The notes beneath the pieces were generated by a model. That model was not told the DNA's origin. It did no database searches and saw only the letters and a list, made by a program, of their open reading frames with translations. DNA of 64,000 nt from JALORV01 sp963724365 (GTDB taxonomy: Bacteria; Pseudomonadota; Gammaproteobacteria; Burkholderiales; Burkholderiaceae_F): assembly GCA_963724365.1 (NCBI GenBank), contig CAVRUR010000006.1, positions 23,727-87,726 of the forward strand, written 5' to 3'. Of the stretch, positions 53,784-64,000 are shown one piece after another. Numbering within the stretch: the stretch's first letter is position 1; each line of letters begins with the position of its first letter. The translations under genes and the position numbers were made by a program.

Positions 53784-54560
53784 ATGAATGCTCCGAGTCT
53801 CTCCATCACGCACCCGAAGGTCGCGTGCTCCACCTGTAGTCTGCGCGAGTCGTGTCTTCCGCTCGGACTGTCGCTTCCAGACATCGAAAGACTGGAAAAA
53901 CTCGTCGCTGCGAGCAAGCGCCTCAGACGCGGAGAAAGGCTGTTCCGTGCCGGCGATACGTTCGAATCCTTGTACGCGGTTCGAACTGGATTCCTGAAGA
54001 GCACGGCGGTGTCGCCCGATGGTCACGAGCAGGTCATGGGATTTCACATGGCCGGCGAGCTCGTTGGCCTGGATGGAATCAGCGACGGGACGCACACGTG
54101 CGAAGCGGTGGCCCTGGAGGACAGCGACGTCTGCGTCATTCCGTACGCCGGAATTGAAGCAGTCGCCAGCGCGGTGCCGAAGCTGCGCAACCACTTCCAC
54201 AAGGTGATGAGCCGAGAAATCGTGCGCGAACATGGCGCGATGCTGTTGCTCGGAACAATGAACGCAGACGAGCGGTTGGCCGTGTTCCTGCTCAACCTTT
54301 CGCTGCGCTTCGAGGCGCGCCATTACTCGCGCACCGAGTTCGTGTTGCGGATGACGCGCGCGGAAATCGGCAGCCTCCTCGGCCTGAAACTCGAAACGGT
54401 CAGCCGCACCTTGTCGCGCTTCGCGCAAGACGGGCTTCTGGAGGTCAATCAGAAGCACGTCCGGATCGTGAATCCCGACGGCTTGCGCGCGATCGTCTCC
54501 GGGGAGGCGCCGGATCGCGAGTTGCGCAAGCGTCCTACCGAAGAACTGAGCGTGGCCTGA
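53784..54560 (+). CDS. fnr: FNR-type oxygen-sensing transcriptional regulator
   Basis: A 258-residue Crp/Fnr-family protein. The N-terminal cluster-binding cysteines ACSTCSLRESC (C15, C18, C24; CX2CX5C) and a fourth, C106 in HTCEAVAL, match the 4Fe-4S ligands of FNR. The cNMP-like sensor domain (about 30-150) and a C-terminal HTH, MTRAEIGSLLGLKLETVSRTLSRF, follow; E204, S207 and R208 fit the FNR recognition triad ExxSR for TTGAT-N4-ATCAA sites. The start at ATG 53784 (MNAPSLSITH) gives the usual N-terminus. It likely activates anaerobic genes under low oxygen. The adjacent genes are not obvious targets. Confidence 0.9.
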   Translation: MNAPSLSITHPKVACSTCSLRESCLPLGLSLPDIERLEKLVAASKRLRRGERLFRAGDTFESLYAVRTGFLKSTAVSPDGHEQVMGFHMAGELVGLDGISDGTHTCEAVALEDSDVCVIPYAGIEAVASAVPKLRNHFHKVMSREIVREHGAMLLLGTMNADERLAVFLLNLSLRFEARHYSRTEFVLRMTRAEIGSLLGLKLETVSRTLSRFAQDGLLEVNQKHVRIVNPDGLRAIVSGEAPDRELRKRPTEELSVA

Positions 54561-54712
54561 CGATCAAAGGCTTGCGTCAACCAGTGTCAAGAAGGCACTT
54601 GAGGCAGCTCGATAGGTTGCCACACGCGTCCGCTATCGTAAGGAAAACGGGGTCTCGCAACGTCTGCTCTGCGGTCAATCTAGTCCGTTGCGCACGCGGC
54701 GGCTACTGGCCG

Positions 54713-55106
54713 CTAGGACCCAGCTGCACTTAGGCGCTTCCCCATTGTGTGGGAGCGAACTTCGTAGCCCAGCTCCTTGTACAGCTGAACGGCCTGCTCG
54801 TTGAAGGCCCACACATTCAATGAGACGCGCTGGGCGCCTTTTGCTGCTGCCCACGCTTCGACTCGCCGCATCAATTCCGTTCCGACGCCGCGGTCGCGGT
54901 GGCGTTCCGCGTACTCCGACCGATCCCACTCGGGCGAAGGAGACCGGCTGCACCAACGGGTTCACGTCTCTTTCGACAAAGGCGACATTCGCGAAACCGA
55001 TCACCCCTTCCGCCGTCTCCGCGACAAACGTGACCGCATCCGGAACGCCGATCATCTGGCGCCAGAGTTCTTCGTCACGTCGAGGGTCCCCGGACGGGGC
55101 AAACAC
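54713..55106 (-). CDS. GNAT family acetyltransferase (truncated and frameshifted)
   Basis: About 130 codons. The N-terminal part VPDAVTFVAETAEGVIGFANVAFVERDVNPL is the GNAT beta2-beta4 region. An indel near 54910 moves to the frame YAERHRDRGVGTELMRRVEAWAAAKGAQRVSLNVWAFNEQAVQLYKELGYE, which holds the acetyl-CoA loop (RDRGVG) and motif B, and ends at TAG 54713. At the 5' end the frame continues upstream of the GTG at 55106 for about 14 codons to an in-frame stop, so the N-terminus is missing. Error or a decaying gene. Confidence 0.55.
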
Positions 55107-55459
55107 GTCGGGAAAGGCAGCATGGTGAATCGCATTGATCTCCTGCCGCTAAAACACAGATCGCTTGCAGGTCGTTGCTCGTTGCTCGTTGCTTCGCGGT
55201 AGGTGATCACGTGGGGCACTCGCCTGGAACAAGAGCGAGATTTGGTCGATGTGGCGGTGATTCTGCCCAGTTCGAGTGATGGCGGCTACTGGTCGGCTGG
55301 GGAGTCTTGTGGCTACTAGGGATTCTGTAGGGAATTCTCAGTATGTTTCATTTGCAATTTCGCCGGCTTTGATGGAAATTCCAATAGATGCGGCTGCCTA
55401 CAAAACAAATGTAAAAAGGCCCGGCATGAGCCGGGCCGCTTCGTTTCTTTCCAGCTGAA
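55107..55459. other. About 350 bases without a gene; small TTGCTCG tandem and terminator
   Basis: Apart from a short tandem of CGTTGCT units near 55172-55194 and the terminator at its right end (listed separately), I see nothing. Composition here is lower in GC than in neighbouring genes. Confidence 0.4.
55418..55437 (-). terminator. Intrinsic terminator of the 55.5-57.0 kb hydrolase gene
   Basis: A perfect 8-base GC-rich stem (55418-55425 with 55430-55437, ATGA loop). On the minus strand it is followed at once by TTTTTAC, a canonical U-tract. It lies 22 bases after the corrected stop at 55460. Confidence 0.85.
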
Positions 55460-56974
55460 TCAGGGCACGAACAGCTGCGCGCAATGTCCGGTGACCGCCG
55501 GCGCATCGACAATTACGCCGCCGCGGCCAATGCACTGGTCAGGCGGCAGCGGCGTGCGCTGCTCGACATGTCGCACCAGCAGATCCGAAAGCTTTCTGCG
55601 CATGCGGCATTATGAGTTCGAGCTGCGGGAACGTGTCCTGGTAGGTCTCGAGATGGTTGCCGTTCTGCACTTCATATAGTCGATACGCCGGTTCCTTGTT
55701 CCAGCGTCCCCAGCGTGGGCCTGCCCTTGCCCGGATGATCGTCCTGCTGGGCTTCGACGCGCCGTGCATAGGCGCGCGCATGGTGGTTGATCGGCAACAG
55801 CGCATCCATCGTGCCCGCCACCGTAATCAACGGGCGCTGGATTTGTCCGGTCGTCGCAAAGTCGGCCATGTTGGCCCCGACGTCCGACTCCGACAGTCGA
55901 GCGTAGTAGTTATAGGTCGCCGTGCCCGGGACGGGCGGGACAGGATTGCCGCCGTAGGTGTCGTATTTGGGATCGAGTCGTTTCTGCCACTGGCACTGCG
56001 TGACTTCCCAGAACGAATTCCAATGGTTCAGCCAGAACGAGGCAGTGGGCGCAGTCGGTGTCGCGCTCGGAATGACGATGTCGGGCGGGTAGCTGTTGGC
56101 CTGGATGTTTTCGGCGGCCGTGCTGGTTGCGGAGAATCCTGACGCGACATAGTCGGGCCAGTTCAGCACTGCCGGCGGAAGATCGGCAAGCACGCCCGGG
56201 TCGCGTTCATCGACGTAAGTGCCTTCCCAATCCACACCTCCGTCAAAGAGCTCAGGCGCGGTCTCGACGGCGCGCCGAACTTGGTAGCCGCCGTTGGATG
56301 TACCGACCGCATAGGTGTGACGCGGCCAGTGGCCGTATCGCGCCTTCACGCCAACCCTTGCCACTTTCGCCGCTCGCACCATGAACTCCTGCCAGCGCGT
56401 GAAGGGCTGATTGGCTTCATTGTCGTAGAAGCGGACCCACAGCGGCGAGGCCGGATTCAGCCGGCATGCGAGCGGATCCGTCTGCACAGAAAACTGCAGA
56501 TTCAGCACGCCCTTGTTCTGCGATGCGTAGGCATACCCCTGCTGGACTACGAAGTCGCTCCACGCGAAGTCGCCGTTGAACTCGCTTCGCGTGCCGGATG
56601 CGCCGGCGACGACGAGCTTGCCGTTCCAGTCGTTAGGCAGGCGCAACAGGAATCGGCCCTGATTGGTCGGGTCATTCGCAAACCGCGCCTGGATCTGCAG
56701 GCCAGGAACGACCTTCGTGATCGGCGGTCGTTTGGCTGCGCTCGGAGCGATCGTGGCGCGGTCGGTCTGCGGCGTGAACGCGAACGCAGGCAGGTTCGGG
56801 AGTGAGTTGTTCGCGGGCGTGTCAGGATTGGTCGTCGTCAGGTCGTGCTTCGAAGCACGCTGCATCGACCAGCAGGCCACTGAGCTGCGCAAGGACCTGG
56901 TTACAACGGGACTGCGCGGCCGCAAGCCCGGGCAATAGCATCATCGCCAGCACAGCGGCGAAAGTTCGAACCAT
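55460..56974 (-). CDS. Secreted alpha/beta hydrolase, tannase/3-hydroxybutyrate-oligomer-hydrolase-like (frameshifted)
   Basis: About 500 residues after repair. ATG 56974 follows AGGAGG and gives a signal peptide, MVRTFAAVLAMMLLPGLAAAQ, then an indel near 56850. The middle frame has PLITVAGTMDALLPINHHARAYARR (Asp/His region) and HTYAVGTSNGGYQVRRAVE with GTSNGG as the nucleophile elbow. Two indels near 55700 and 55590 lead to YEVQNGNHLETYQDTFPQLELIMPHAQKAF and LLVRHVEQRTPLPPDQCIGRGG, ending at 55460. The Asp/His positions and C-terminal GNH fit secreted esterases of the tannase or 3HB-oligomer hydrolase type. Identity within that group is not certain. Confidence 0.68.
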
Positions 56975-57265
56975 GGGAGTTCCTCCTGTTGGCAATTCTC
57001 TGATGTCGTCGTCCCGCATTGCGACCACTCCGTCGGCGTGTCCGACCTTGCCGAACTCTGCGGGACGCCGAGGGTAAGCTGGCGACCGAGGCCTGCGCAA
57101 TCACTTTCTCGTGACACCCTTTCGACAACGCAGGCACCGACGAATAATGGGATCCGTAAGGCTAAATCGTGAACCAAATTGGTGCCAGTTCGTGAAAGTG
57201 GGCGCGTTCAAAGGCGCGGTAGAGAGTTGAGGGGGAGGGCGGCGTGAACACAGTAACCCGGACCA

Positions 57266-57792
57266 ATGAAGCAGTATCCTGTCAGCTTGCGCGCGCGCTT
57301 CGGCTGCCGATGCCGAACTGCATGGCGGTGCTGGCAACCAGGTCTGCTCGACACCTACGCCTCCGATGGTATCCGGGAAACCATCGCCGCCGATGTTCAT
57401 CAGTTCTTCTCTCCACGGAGCGATCGGTGCGCTGATTGCCGAGCCCGCGGTCACTTTCTTGCTCGCGAGAACAACGCGCCGACCTGATCGGTTTCGTCCA
57501 GTGGACGGCGGGAGCCGGTCATCGCTGGTCGATGGCGTGAGCCCGCGAGCTCGACCGGCTCTACGTCCAGCAGCGCGCCGCGGGGCGAGGTGTCGGAACT
57601 CTGCTGCTGCAATCTGCGGAACGGGCGGTCCGATCACAAGGGATTGACATACTGTGGCTGCAGGCCTGGGTCCACAACGATCGGGCGCTTCGTTTCTACG
57701 CGACCCACGCCTACGTCGATCTGGGTAACACCGACTTCCGCATGGGTGATGAAGTGCACGAGAACCGGGTGCTGGCCAAGCAGCTCATCTAG
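57266..57792 (+). CDS. GNAT family acetyltransferase (heavily frameshifted)
   Basis: Pieces of one GNAT in three frames: LLDTYASDGIRETIAADVHQFFS, then IGALIAEPAVTFLLAREN, then IGFVQWTAGAGH, ARELDRLYVQQRAAGRGVGTLLLQSAERAVRSQGIDILWLQAWVHNDRALRFYATHAYVDLGNTDFRMGDEVHENRVLAKQLI. RAAGRGVG is the acetyl-CoA loop and WVHNDRALRFYATHAY is motif B. Several single-base changes are needed, and it ends at TAG 57790. The 5' end is uncertain. Nearby 56975-57265 holds nothing I can assign. Confidence 0.55.
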
Positions 57793-57866
57793 ACGTCGGC
57801 CATCCACATCCGGTCGTCGGGCGCGACGCCGCTGTGGCATCGATGCAATCACTGACCGGTCCTGGA

Positions 57867-60800
57867 TCAGTCGTCCGTCGAGGCCACGCCTGCAGGGATG
57901 GCGGCCGACTCGTCGGAGCGAGATGACCGGTGGTCGCGCGCGACGTCCTGGCCGAACAGCCGCTTCACGACCACGAAGAACAACGGCACGAAGAGCAGGC
58001 CCAGGAAGGTCGCCGCGACCATGCCTCCAAAGACGCCCGTGCCGATGGCGTTCTGGCTGCCCGAGCCGGCACCGCTGGCCAGTGCCAGCGGCAGGACGCC
58101 ACCGCCGAATGCCAGCGAGGTCATCAGGATCGGACGCAGCCGAAGTCGCACGGCTTCGAGGGTCGCCGGCACCAGCCGCTACGCCTTCTGCCATCTGCGC
58201 CATCGCGAACTGGATGATCAGGATCGCGTTCTTGGCGGACAATCCGATGGTCGTCAGCAGTCCGACCTGGAAGTACACATCGTCGGACAGTCCCCGACCC
58301 GATGCCGCCACCAGCGCACCCAGCACACCGAGCGGGACGATCAGCAGCACCGCGATCGGAATCGACCAGCTTTCGTACAGCGCCGCGAGGCACAGAAACA
58401 CCACCAGGAGTGACAGTCCATAGAGCAGCGGCGCTTGCGCACCCGACAGCCGCTCTTCGTAGGAGAGTCCGGTCCACGCCACTCCGAATCCGGGGGGTAG
58501 TTGCTCGGCGAGCCCTTCCATCACTTCCATGGCTTCACCCGAACTGCGACCGGGCGCGGCCTGGCCCTGGATCTGTACAGCCGGAACGCCATTGAAACGC
58601 GTGAGTTGCGGCGAGCCATAGGTCCAGCTGCCCTGGCGAACGTCGAGAACGGCACCATGCCCCCCTGCGCATTGCGCACGTACCACAGGTCCAGGTCCTC
58701 CGGGACCATGCGGAAGGCGGGTCCGCCTGCACGTAGACGCTCTTCACGCGGCCCTTGTCGATGAAGTCGTTGACGTAGCTCGAGGCCCAGGCCGTCGCCA
58801 GCGTCTGTTGATGTCCGTGATGGACAGGCCCAGCGCACCGGCCTTCTCCGGTCGATATCGAGGCGAAATTGCGGCGCGTCCTCCAGCCATTGGGGCGCAC
58901 GCCCACCAGCACCGGATTCTTGCCCGCATCGCCCAGCAGCTGGTTGCGCGCTGCGAGAAATGCCTCATGGCTCAGGCCGCCGCGATTCTGCAGTTGCATG
59001 TCGAAGCCCGTGGCATTGCCCAGCTCCATGACCGCCGGCGGCCACACGCAAGACATCTCGCGAATCCTTTACGGACGCGAGGCATCGCGCTGGCACGCGT
59101 CGCAAGCGCCTTTAGGCTGGCCTGCGCTCCCGGCCGCTCGTCCCAGTTGCTGCAGCTGGATGAACAGCAGGCCCGAGTTCTGTCCGGTGCCGGCAAAGTT
59201 GAAGCCGGCCACGGTGAATACGCGCCTCGACACCAGTCCTTCTCCTGCTTCAGGAAATGGTGTTCGACGGTGCGCAGCACCGCCCAGCGTGCGCTCCTTG
59301 GTGGCACCCGCGGCGTCTGCACCTGGCCGAAATAGGAAACCCACGTCTTCATCCGGCAGGAACGAGGTCGGAAGCCGCAGCAGCAGGATCACCGCGAAGG
59401 ATCATGACCGCGTACACCACGAGCCAGCGGCCCGACGCTTCAGCGCCCTTCACGATGCCCTGGTATCGCGGCGCTGCCGCGACCAAAGGCGCGGTTGAAC
59501 CAGGCGAATATGCCTGCCGCACGTGCGACCCCGTCGGGAGCGGCTTGAGCATGCGTGGCGCACAGCGCCGGCGTAAGGATCAGCGCCGTCGAGCACCGAC
59601 AGCAGCATCGCCGACACCATGGTGATGGAAAACTGGCGGTAGATCACGCCGATGGAGCCGCCGAAAAACGCCATCGGCACGAACACGGCCGCGAGCACGA
59701 GAGCGATGCCGACCAGCGCGCCGGTGATCTGGCGCATGGACTTGCGCGTCGCTTCCTTGGGCGACAGGCCCTCCTCGGCCATCAGCGCTCGACGTTCTCG
59801 ACGACGACGATCGCGTCGTCCACCAGCAGGCCGATGGAAAGCGCCAGGCCAAACATGGTCAGCGTGTTGATCGAGTAGCCAAAGGCCGCCATCACGCCAA
59901 AGGTGCCGAGCAGCACGATGGGCACGGCAATCGTCGGGATCAGCGTGGCGCGCAGGTTCTGCAGGAACAGGTACATCACGATGAACGACCAGCGTGATTG
60001 CCTCGAGCAGCGTCTTGACCACCTCCTCTGATCGAGATGCGGACGAAGGGCGTGGTGTCGTAGGCGACGACGGCCTCGAGTCCCGGCGGGAAATAGCGCT
60101 GCAGAGTCGCGCCACCTTGGCCTTCACCGCATCCGCGTCGAGAGTGCGTTGGCCCCGGTGGCGAGCCGCACGGCCAGGCCCGACGCCGGCTTGCCGTTGT
60201 ACAAGGACAGCGTGCCGTGTTTCGCCGCCGAGTTCGACGCGCGCGACGTCGCGCAGCCGGACCGTCGCGCCGGAACGGCCGGTGCGCAGGACAATGTCCC
60301 CGAACTGTTCCGGGGTCTGCAGCCGACCCTGCGCCGAGATGGTCGCGTTCAACTGCTGGCCCGGGACGGCGGGCAGCCCGCCGAGCTGGCCCGCCGCGAG
60401 CTGGACGTTCTGCGCGCGGATCGCGGCCGCCACGTCGCCGGGGGTGAGCTTGTAGTTGATCAGCTTGTTCGGATCGAGCCAGATCCGCATCGCGTACTGC
60501 GAGCCGAACAGCGTCAGTTCGCCCACGCCGGGCACGCGACTCAGCGATTCCTGCACATTGGCGGCGACGAAGTCGGCGATGTCGCTCCGGTCATCGAGCC
60601 GTCTTTCGAGAAGAAGCCAATGACCATGATGAAGTTGCGAATCGGCTTGGCGATGCGAAGGCCCTGCTGTTGCACTTCCTGTGGAAGCAGGGGTACGGCC
60701 AGCTGCGCCTTGTTCTGTACCTGCACCTGTGCGATGTCGGGATTGACGGCTGCATCGAAGTGAGGGTGATCGTTGCCGCCCCGGTGCTGTCGCTGGTCGA

Positions 60801-61037
60801 TGTGATGTATCGCAGGCCATCCAGACCGGTCATCCGCTGTTCGATGATCTGGGTGACCGTGTCTTCCACCGTCTTTGCCGATGCACCCGGATACGTTGCG
60901 CTGATGGTGATCGTCGGCGGAGCGATGTTCGGATACTGTGAAATCGGCAGGCGGCTGATCGACAGCGCGCCGGCCAGCATGATCACCAGCGCAATGACCC
61001 AGGCAAAGATGGGTCTTTCAATGAAGAAGCGCGACAC
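57867..61037 (-). CDS. RND-family inner-membrane efflux pump (AcrB/MexB, HAE1 type), many frameshifts
   Basis: About 1,050 codons, the normal AcrB length, but the reading switches frame roughly ten times. It starts at GTG 61037 with MSRFFIERPIFAWVIALVIMLAGALSISRLPISQYPNIAPP. VQNKAQLAVPLLPQEVQQQGL, GVGELTLFGSQYAMRIWLDPNKL and GLLVDDAIVVVENVER (the TM4 Asp-Asp proton relay) are visible. FGGSIGVIYRQFSITMVSAML, SGLSYEERLSGAQAPLLYGLSLLVVFL and GLSAKNAILIIQFA (TM10 Lys) follow, ending near 57867. It is a proton-driven drug or lipid-like compound exporter. The fusion-protein gene lies upstream. Confidence 0.75.
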
Positions 61038-61072
61038 GCGATGGAGTCTGTCGAGTCGTTACGGGGACGCAG

Positions 61073-61585
61073 TCAGGATCGCGGCGACTTGCCGTCGGCC
61101 GAACGCGGGGCAGACGTCGGCGCAGCCGTGGCGGCCGGCGGAGCAGCCCCTTGTTCACGGCGCTGGCCTCGCTCGCCTGCACCGGCGCGCCCGGACGTGC
61201 GCGCTGTCAACCTTCGACGATGACGCGTTCGCCCGGCCGCACGCCGGAATCGATCAGCCAGTCGCTGCCGAGCGTGCGGGCAGTCTTCAATGGTCGCGTT
61301 TCGACCATGTTGTCCGCGCCGACCACGAGTGCGATGGCCTGACCCTTGTTGTCGCGCGTCACTGCCTGCTGTGGCACGAGGATGGCATTCTCGCGAATGC
61401 CTTCCTCGATCGCAGCCCGAACATACATGTTGGGCAGCAGGATGCCGTCGGGATTCGGGAACAGTGCGCGCAGCGTGATGGCCCCCGTCGAAGGGTCGAC
61501 CGTGACATTCCGAGAACTGCAAGGTTCCCTCGTGCGCATACGTCGAGCCGTCCTCAAGCTGAAGAGTCACGCGCGCCGCGTCGTC
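61073..61585 (-). CDS. RND membrane-fusion protein (AcrA/MexA-like), 3' part only
   Basis: C-terminal half of a periplasmic adaptor: VTLQLEDGSTYAHEGTLQFSE, VTVDPSTGAITLRALFPNPDGILLPNMYVRAAIEEG, AILVPQQAVTRDNKGQAIALVV, TARTLGSDWLIDSGVRPGERVIVEGL, then an Ala/Pro-rich tail ending near 61073. These are the beta-barrel and membrane-proximal domains of AcrA/MexA-type proteins. Small frame changes occur near 61515 and 61205. Upstream of about 61585 the sequence turns into aconitase, so the N-terminal half is missing. It would act with the RND pump encoded just downstream. Confidence 0.7.
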   Translation of the reverse strand, partial: DDAARVTLQLEDGSTYAHEGTLQFSECHGRPFDGGHHAARTVPESRRHPAAQHVCSGCDRGRHSRECHPRATAGSDARQQGSGHRTRGRRGQHGRNATIEDCPHARQRLADRFRRAAGRTRHRRRLTARTSGRAGAGERGQRREQGAAPPAATAAPTSAPRSADGKSPRS

Positions 61586-61589
61586 GCGG

Positions 61590-61605
<16 letters not shown>
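61567..61605. other. Probable chimeric junction between two genomes
   Basis: On the minus strand the aconitase reading VEAYAKA passes into the fusion-protein reading DDAARVTLQLEDGS within about 30 bases, in the middle of both genes and with both truncated. Gene content on the right differs in character from the left. An assembly join between two organisms is the simplest explanation; a real recombination is much less likely. Confidence 0.7.
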
Positions 61606-62637
<1,032 letters not shown>

Positions 62638-62744
62638 GATCGCGCCTCCTCAGTCACTGCTGATCGGCGCCGGACGGGTGCGCCCGTCCCGGGTCGAGAA
62701 TCGCGTTTGAGTATACGCCCGTGCTGTCAGTGGACCACCTCGCG

Positions 62745-63284
62745 TCAGGCGTCGCCGCGGATGATCGCGAAGGTGACCAGGTCGTGATAGGCGCCAGCAC
62801 GGAACTGGGACTGGCGGGCGGTCCCTTCCCGGACGAAGCCGGCCTTCTCGAGGGCCCGCTGCTCGGCCACGTTCTCGACATCGGTCTGAGCCTCGACCCG
62901 GTTCGCGTCGGTCGTTTCGAACAGGTAGTCGGCCAGCTGTCGTTGGGCGATCGGTCCGAAACCCTGTCCCCGCGCCTCGGGGATGAGCGAGATGCCGATG
63001 TTCCAGGCCCGGGACTTGGGGGGTGGACCGTAGTCGACGGCGTGCCAGCCAACGGTGCCGATCGGCGCCCCATCCGACTCGCGGAGGACGGCTTCCGTCC
63101 GCTCGTTGCGGAGCGGTCCTTCGGCCAGGGCGTCGCGCATGGCGGACCGATCACCGGGCCCGAGCCCGAAATCGTTGAACTCGCCGCGGATCTCGGGCGA
63201 GGCCGCCCATTCATCGAGCATGTCGGCGTCAGCGAGCGTTACGTCTCGGAGCCGGACAACGGCCACCAGCCGATCACTCATCAA
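62745..63284 (-). CDS. GNAT family acetyltransferase (RimJ/RimL-like)
   Basis: A 179-residue protein, frame intact. VRLRDVTLADADMLDEWAASPEIRGEFNDFG is a RimJ/RimL-type start, WNIGISLIPEARGQGFGPIAQRQLADYLFET carries the acetyl-CoA loop (RGQGFG), and NRVEAQTDVENVAEQRALEKAGFVREG is motif B. In character it resembles proteins of Chloroflexota or Actinomycetota more than Burkholderiales, in line with the junction at about 61.58 kb. Confidence 0.82.
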   Translation of the reverse strand: MMSDRLVAVVRLRDVTLADADMLDEWAASPEIRGEFNDFGLGPGDRSAMRDALAEGPLRNERTEAVLRESDGAPIGTVGWHAVDYGPPPKSRAWNIGISLIPEARGQGFGPIAQRQLADYLFETTDANRVEAQTDVENVAEQRALEKAGFVREGTARQSQFRAGAYHDLVTFAIIRGDA

Positions 63285-63365
63285 TCTCGCTCGATTCGAC
63301 TAGGGATTTGGAGCCGGCGCGTATTCTGCCCAGAAGCAGAAGAGCGCACGGAGGATTGTCGTCCC

Positions 63366-63984
63366 ATGTTTCGCCGCAGAGTTCTCGCGCTGTCAACGGT
63401 CGTCCTGGTCATTGCGGCCTGTTCCGGCTCCGCCCCGGCCGGCGTCGACCCAGCAACAGAGGCGGGGGTTCGAGCAACGGCCCGGAACCGAGCGCCGCGG
63501 CTTCCACAGGCGGTGGCGGTGGTGGTGGAGCGGCAGCGGCCTGCGACCTGATCACGGCCGATGAGGCATCCTCGGTGATGGGTGTGGACGGCCTGACCAG
63601 CGAGTCGACCGGCCGGCGAAACCTCGTATTGCATCTACTCCGGGGCCGATTCCGCTGCGGTCGTCGCGACCTCGTTCAACGCCTCGAATGCGAACGACAT
63701 CATGGCCGCATTCGGGGGCACCAGCGGGGTGACCGAGGTCTCCGGCGTCGGGGACCAGGCCCTGGGACTCGAACTCGGCGACACTGTTCGTGGCCAAGGG
63801 CGATGCCGTCGTCGGCATCACGGCCGGCGATGGATCAATGGATGCTGCCCAGCGCCAGGACTACTCCGAGCAGCTGGGAGCGATCGCCGCCGGACGCATG
63901 TCATCATCGGCCACGGATGCGCGGGGTCGCGCCCCGGGGCCGATGAGTCCGGAATCAGGTGGACCGGGTTTCCGCGGATGGTGA
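63366..63984 (+). CDS. Secreted lipoprotein of unknown function (frameshifted)
   Basis: Starts at ATG 63366, MFRRRVLALSTVVLVIAACSGS, a lipoprotein signal with lipobox IAAC. A Gly/Ser-rich linker (about 30-60) follows. In shifting frames I read CDLITADEASSVMGVDGL, SGADSAAVVATSFNASNANDIMAAFGGTSGVTEVSGVGDQALGL and LFVAKGDAVVGITAG. This recalls DUF3558-like or related solute-binding lipoproteins of high-GC Gram-positives and Chloroflexota. Indels lie near 63470, 63625 and 63775, and the 3' end is uncertain. Confidence 0.55.
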
Positions 63985-64000
63985 CCGCCCAGGTGGTCGT

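Overview
The window reads as a high-GC proteobacterial contig, most likely a betaproteobacterium of the order Burkholderiales. This rests on general resemblance of the tesA/ybbA pair, the TRAP transporter, the hydantoinase-type genes, the single-chain PurL and the OmpH/Skp protein; no rRNA or tRNA is present to confirm it. The last part, from about 61.58 kb, does not fit this organism. An aconitase fragment, a GNAT protein and an AACSGS-type lipoprotein there look actinobacterial or chloroflexotal, and the aconitase reading runs straight into the C-terminal half of an RND membrane-fusion protein. I regard this as a probable chimeric join. Many conserved genes are broken by single-base indels, often one extra C in a CC run, and the density rises strongly after about 54.7 kb. 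I treat most of these as sequence errors rather than true pseudogenes.

Layout. 0-24.2 kb is housekeeping and catabolic: tesA (partial) and ybbA diverge; then nnr, dadA and a TRAP transporter (dctM, dctQ, dctP) on the minus strand; a fused HyuA/HyuB (5-oxoprolinase-type) hydrolase, an HDOD protein and purL on the plus strand; ompH/skp, an unknown membrane-anchored protein and an M20 carbamoylase/allantoate-amidohydrolase-type gene on the minus strand; then an ABC importer operon ending in a GpdQ-like phosphodiesterase. TRAP, HyuAB, DadA and the M20 hydrolase suggest use of cyclic or N-carbamoyl amino-acid derivatives. The ABC-GpdQ operon suggests uptake and hydrolysis of an organophosphate diester.

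24.2-32.1 kb is an accessory stretch of unrelated short genes, all on the plus strand and mostly one per unit: BrnT/BrnA, an S66 (MccF-like) peptidase, three GNATs, an S51 peptidase, a solitary LanC-like enzyme, a TumE/TumA-type toxin-antitoxin pair and a small P-loop protein. A degenerate intergenic motif of the GGCCAnAAGCGGACAT type recurs between them and again in the second accessory stretch (49.9-57.8 kb: S41 peptidase, two alpha/beta hydrolases, an FNR-type regulator, two GNATs).

32.4-49.9 kb is the most interesting part: seventeen tightly packed plus-strand genes, many joined by ATGA or TGATG overlaps. They are apbE, a three-haem HZS-alpha-like lipoprotein, a second lipoprotein with a CX4CH motif, an SH3/beta-barrel protein, a second beta-barrel, a TlpA-type thioredoxin, DUF4266, DUF3570, a coiled-coil secreted protein, three TPR proteins, a small secreted protein, ExbB, two unlike ExbD proteins and a TonB/AgmX-type protein. 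I infer a proton-motive-force-driven, envelope-spanning machine coupled to periplasmic or outer-membrane redox proteins. The pieces belong to known families, but I know of no described function for the whole assembly.

57.9-61.6 kb carries a heavily frameshifted AcrB/MexB-type RND pump and the 3' part of its fusion-protein gene.
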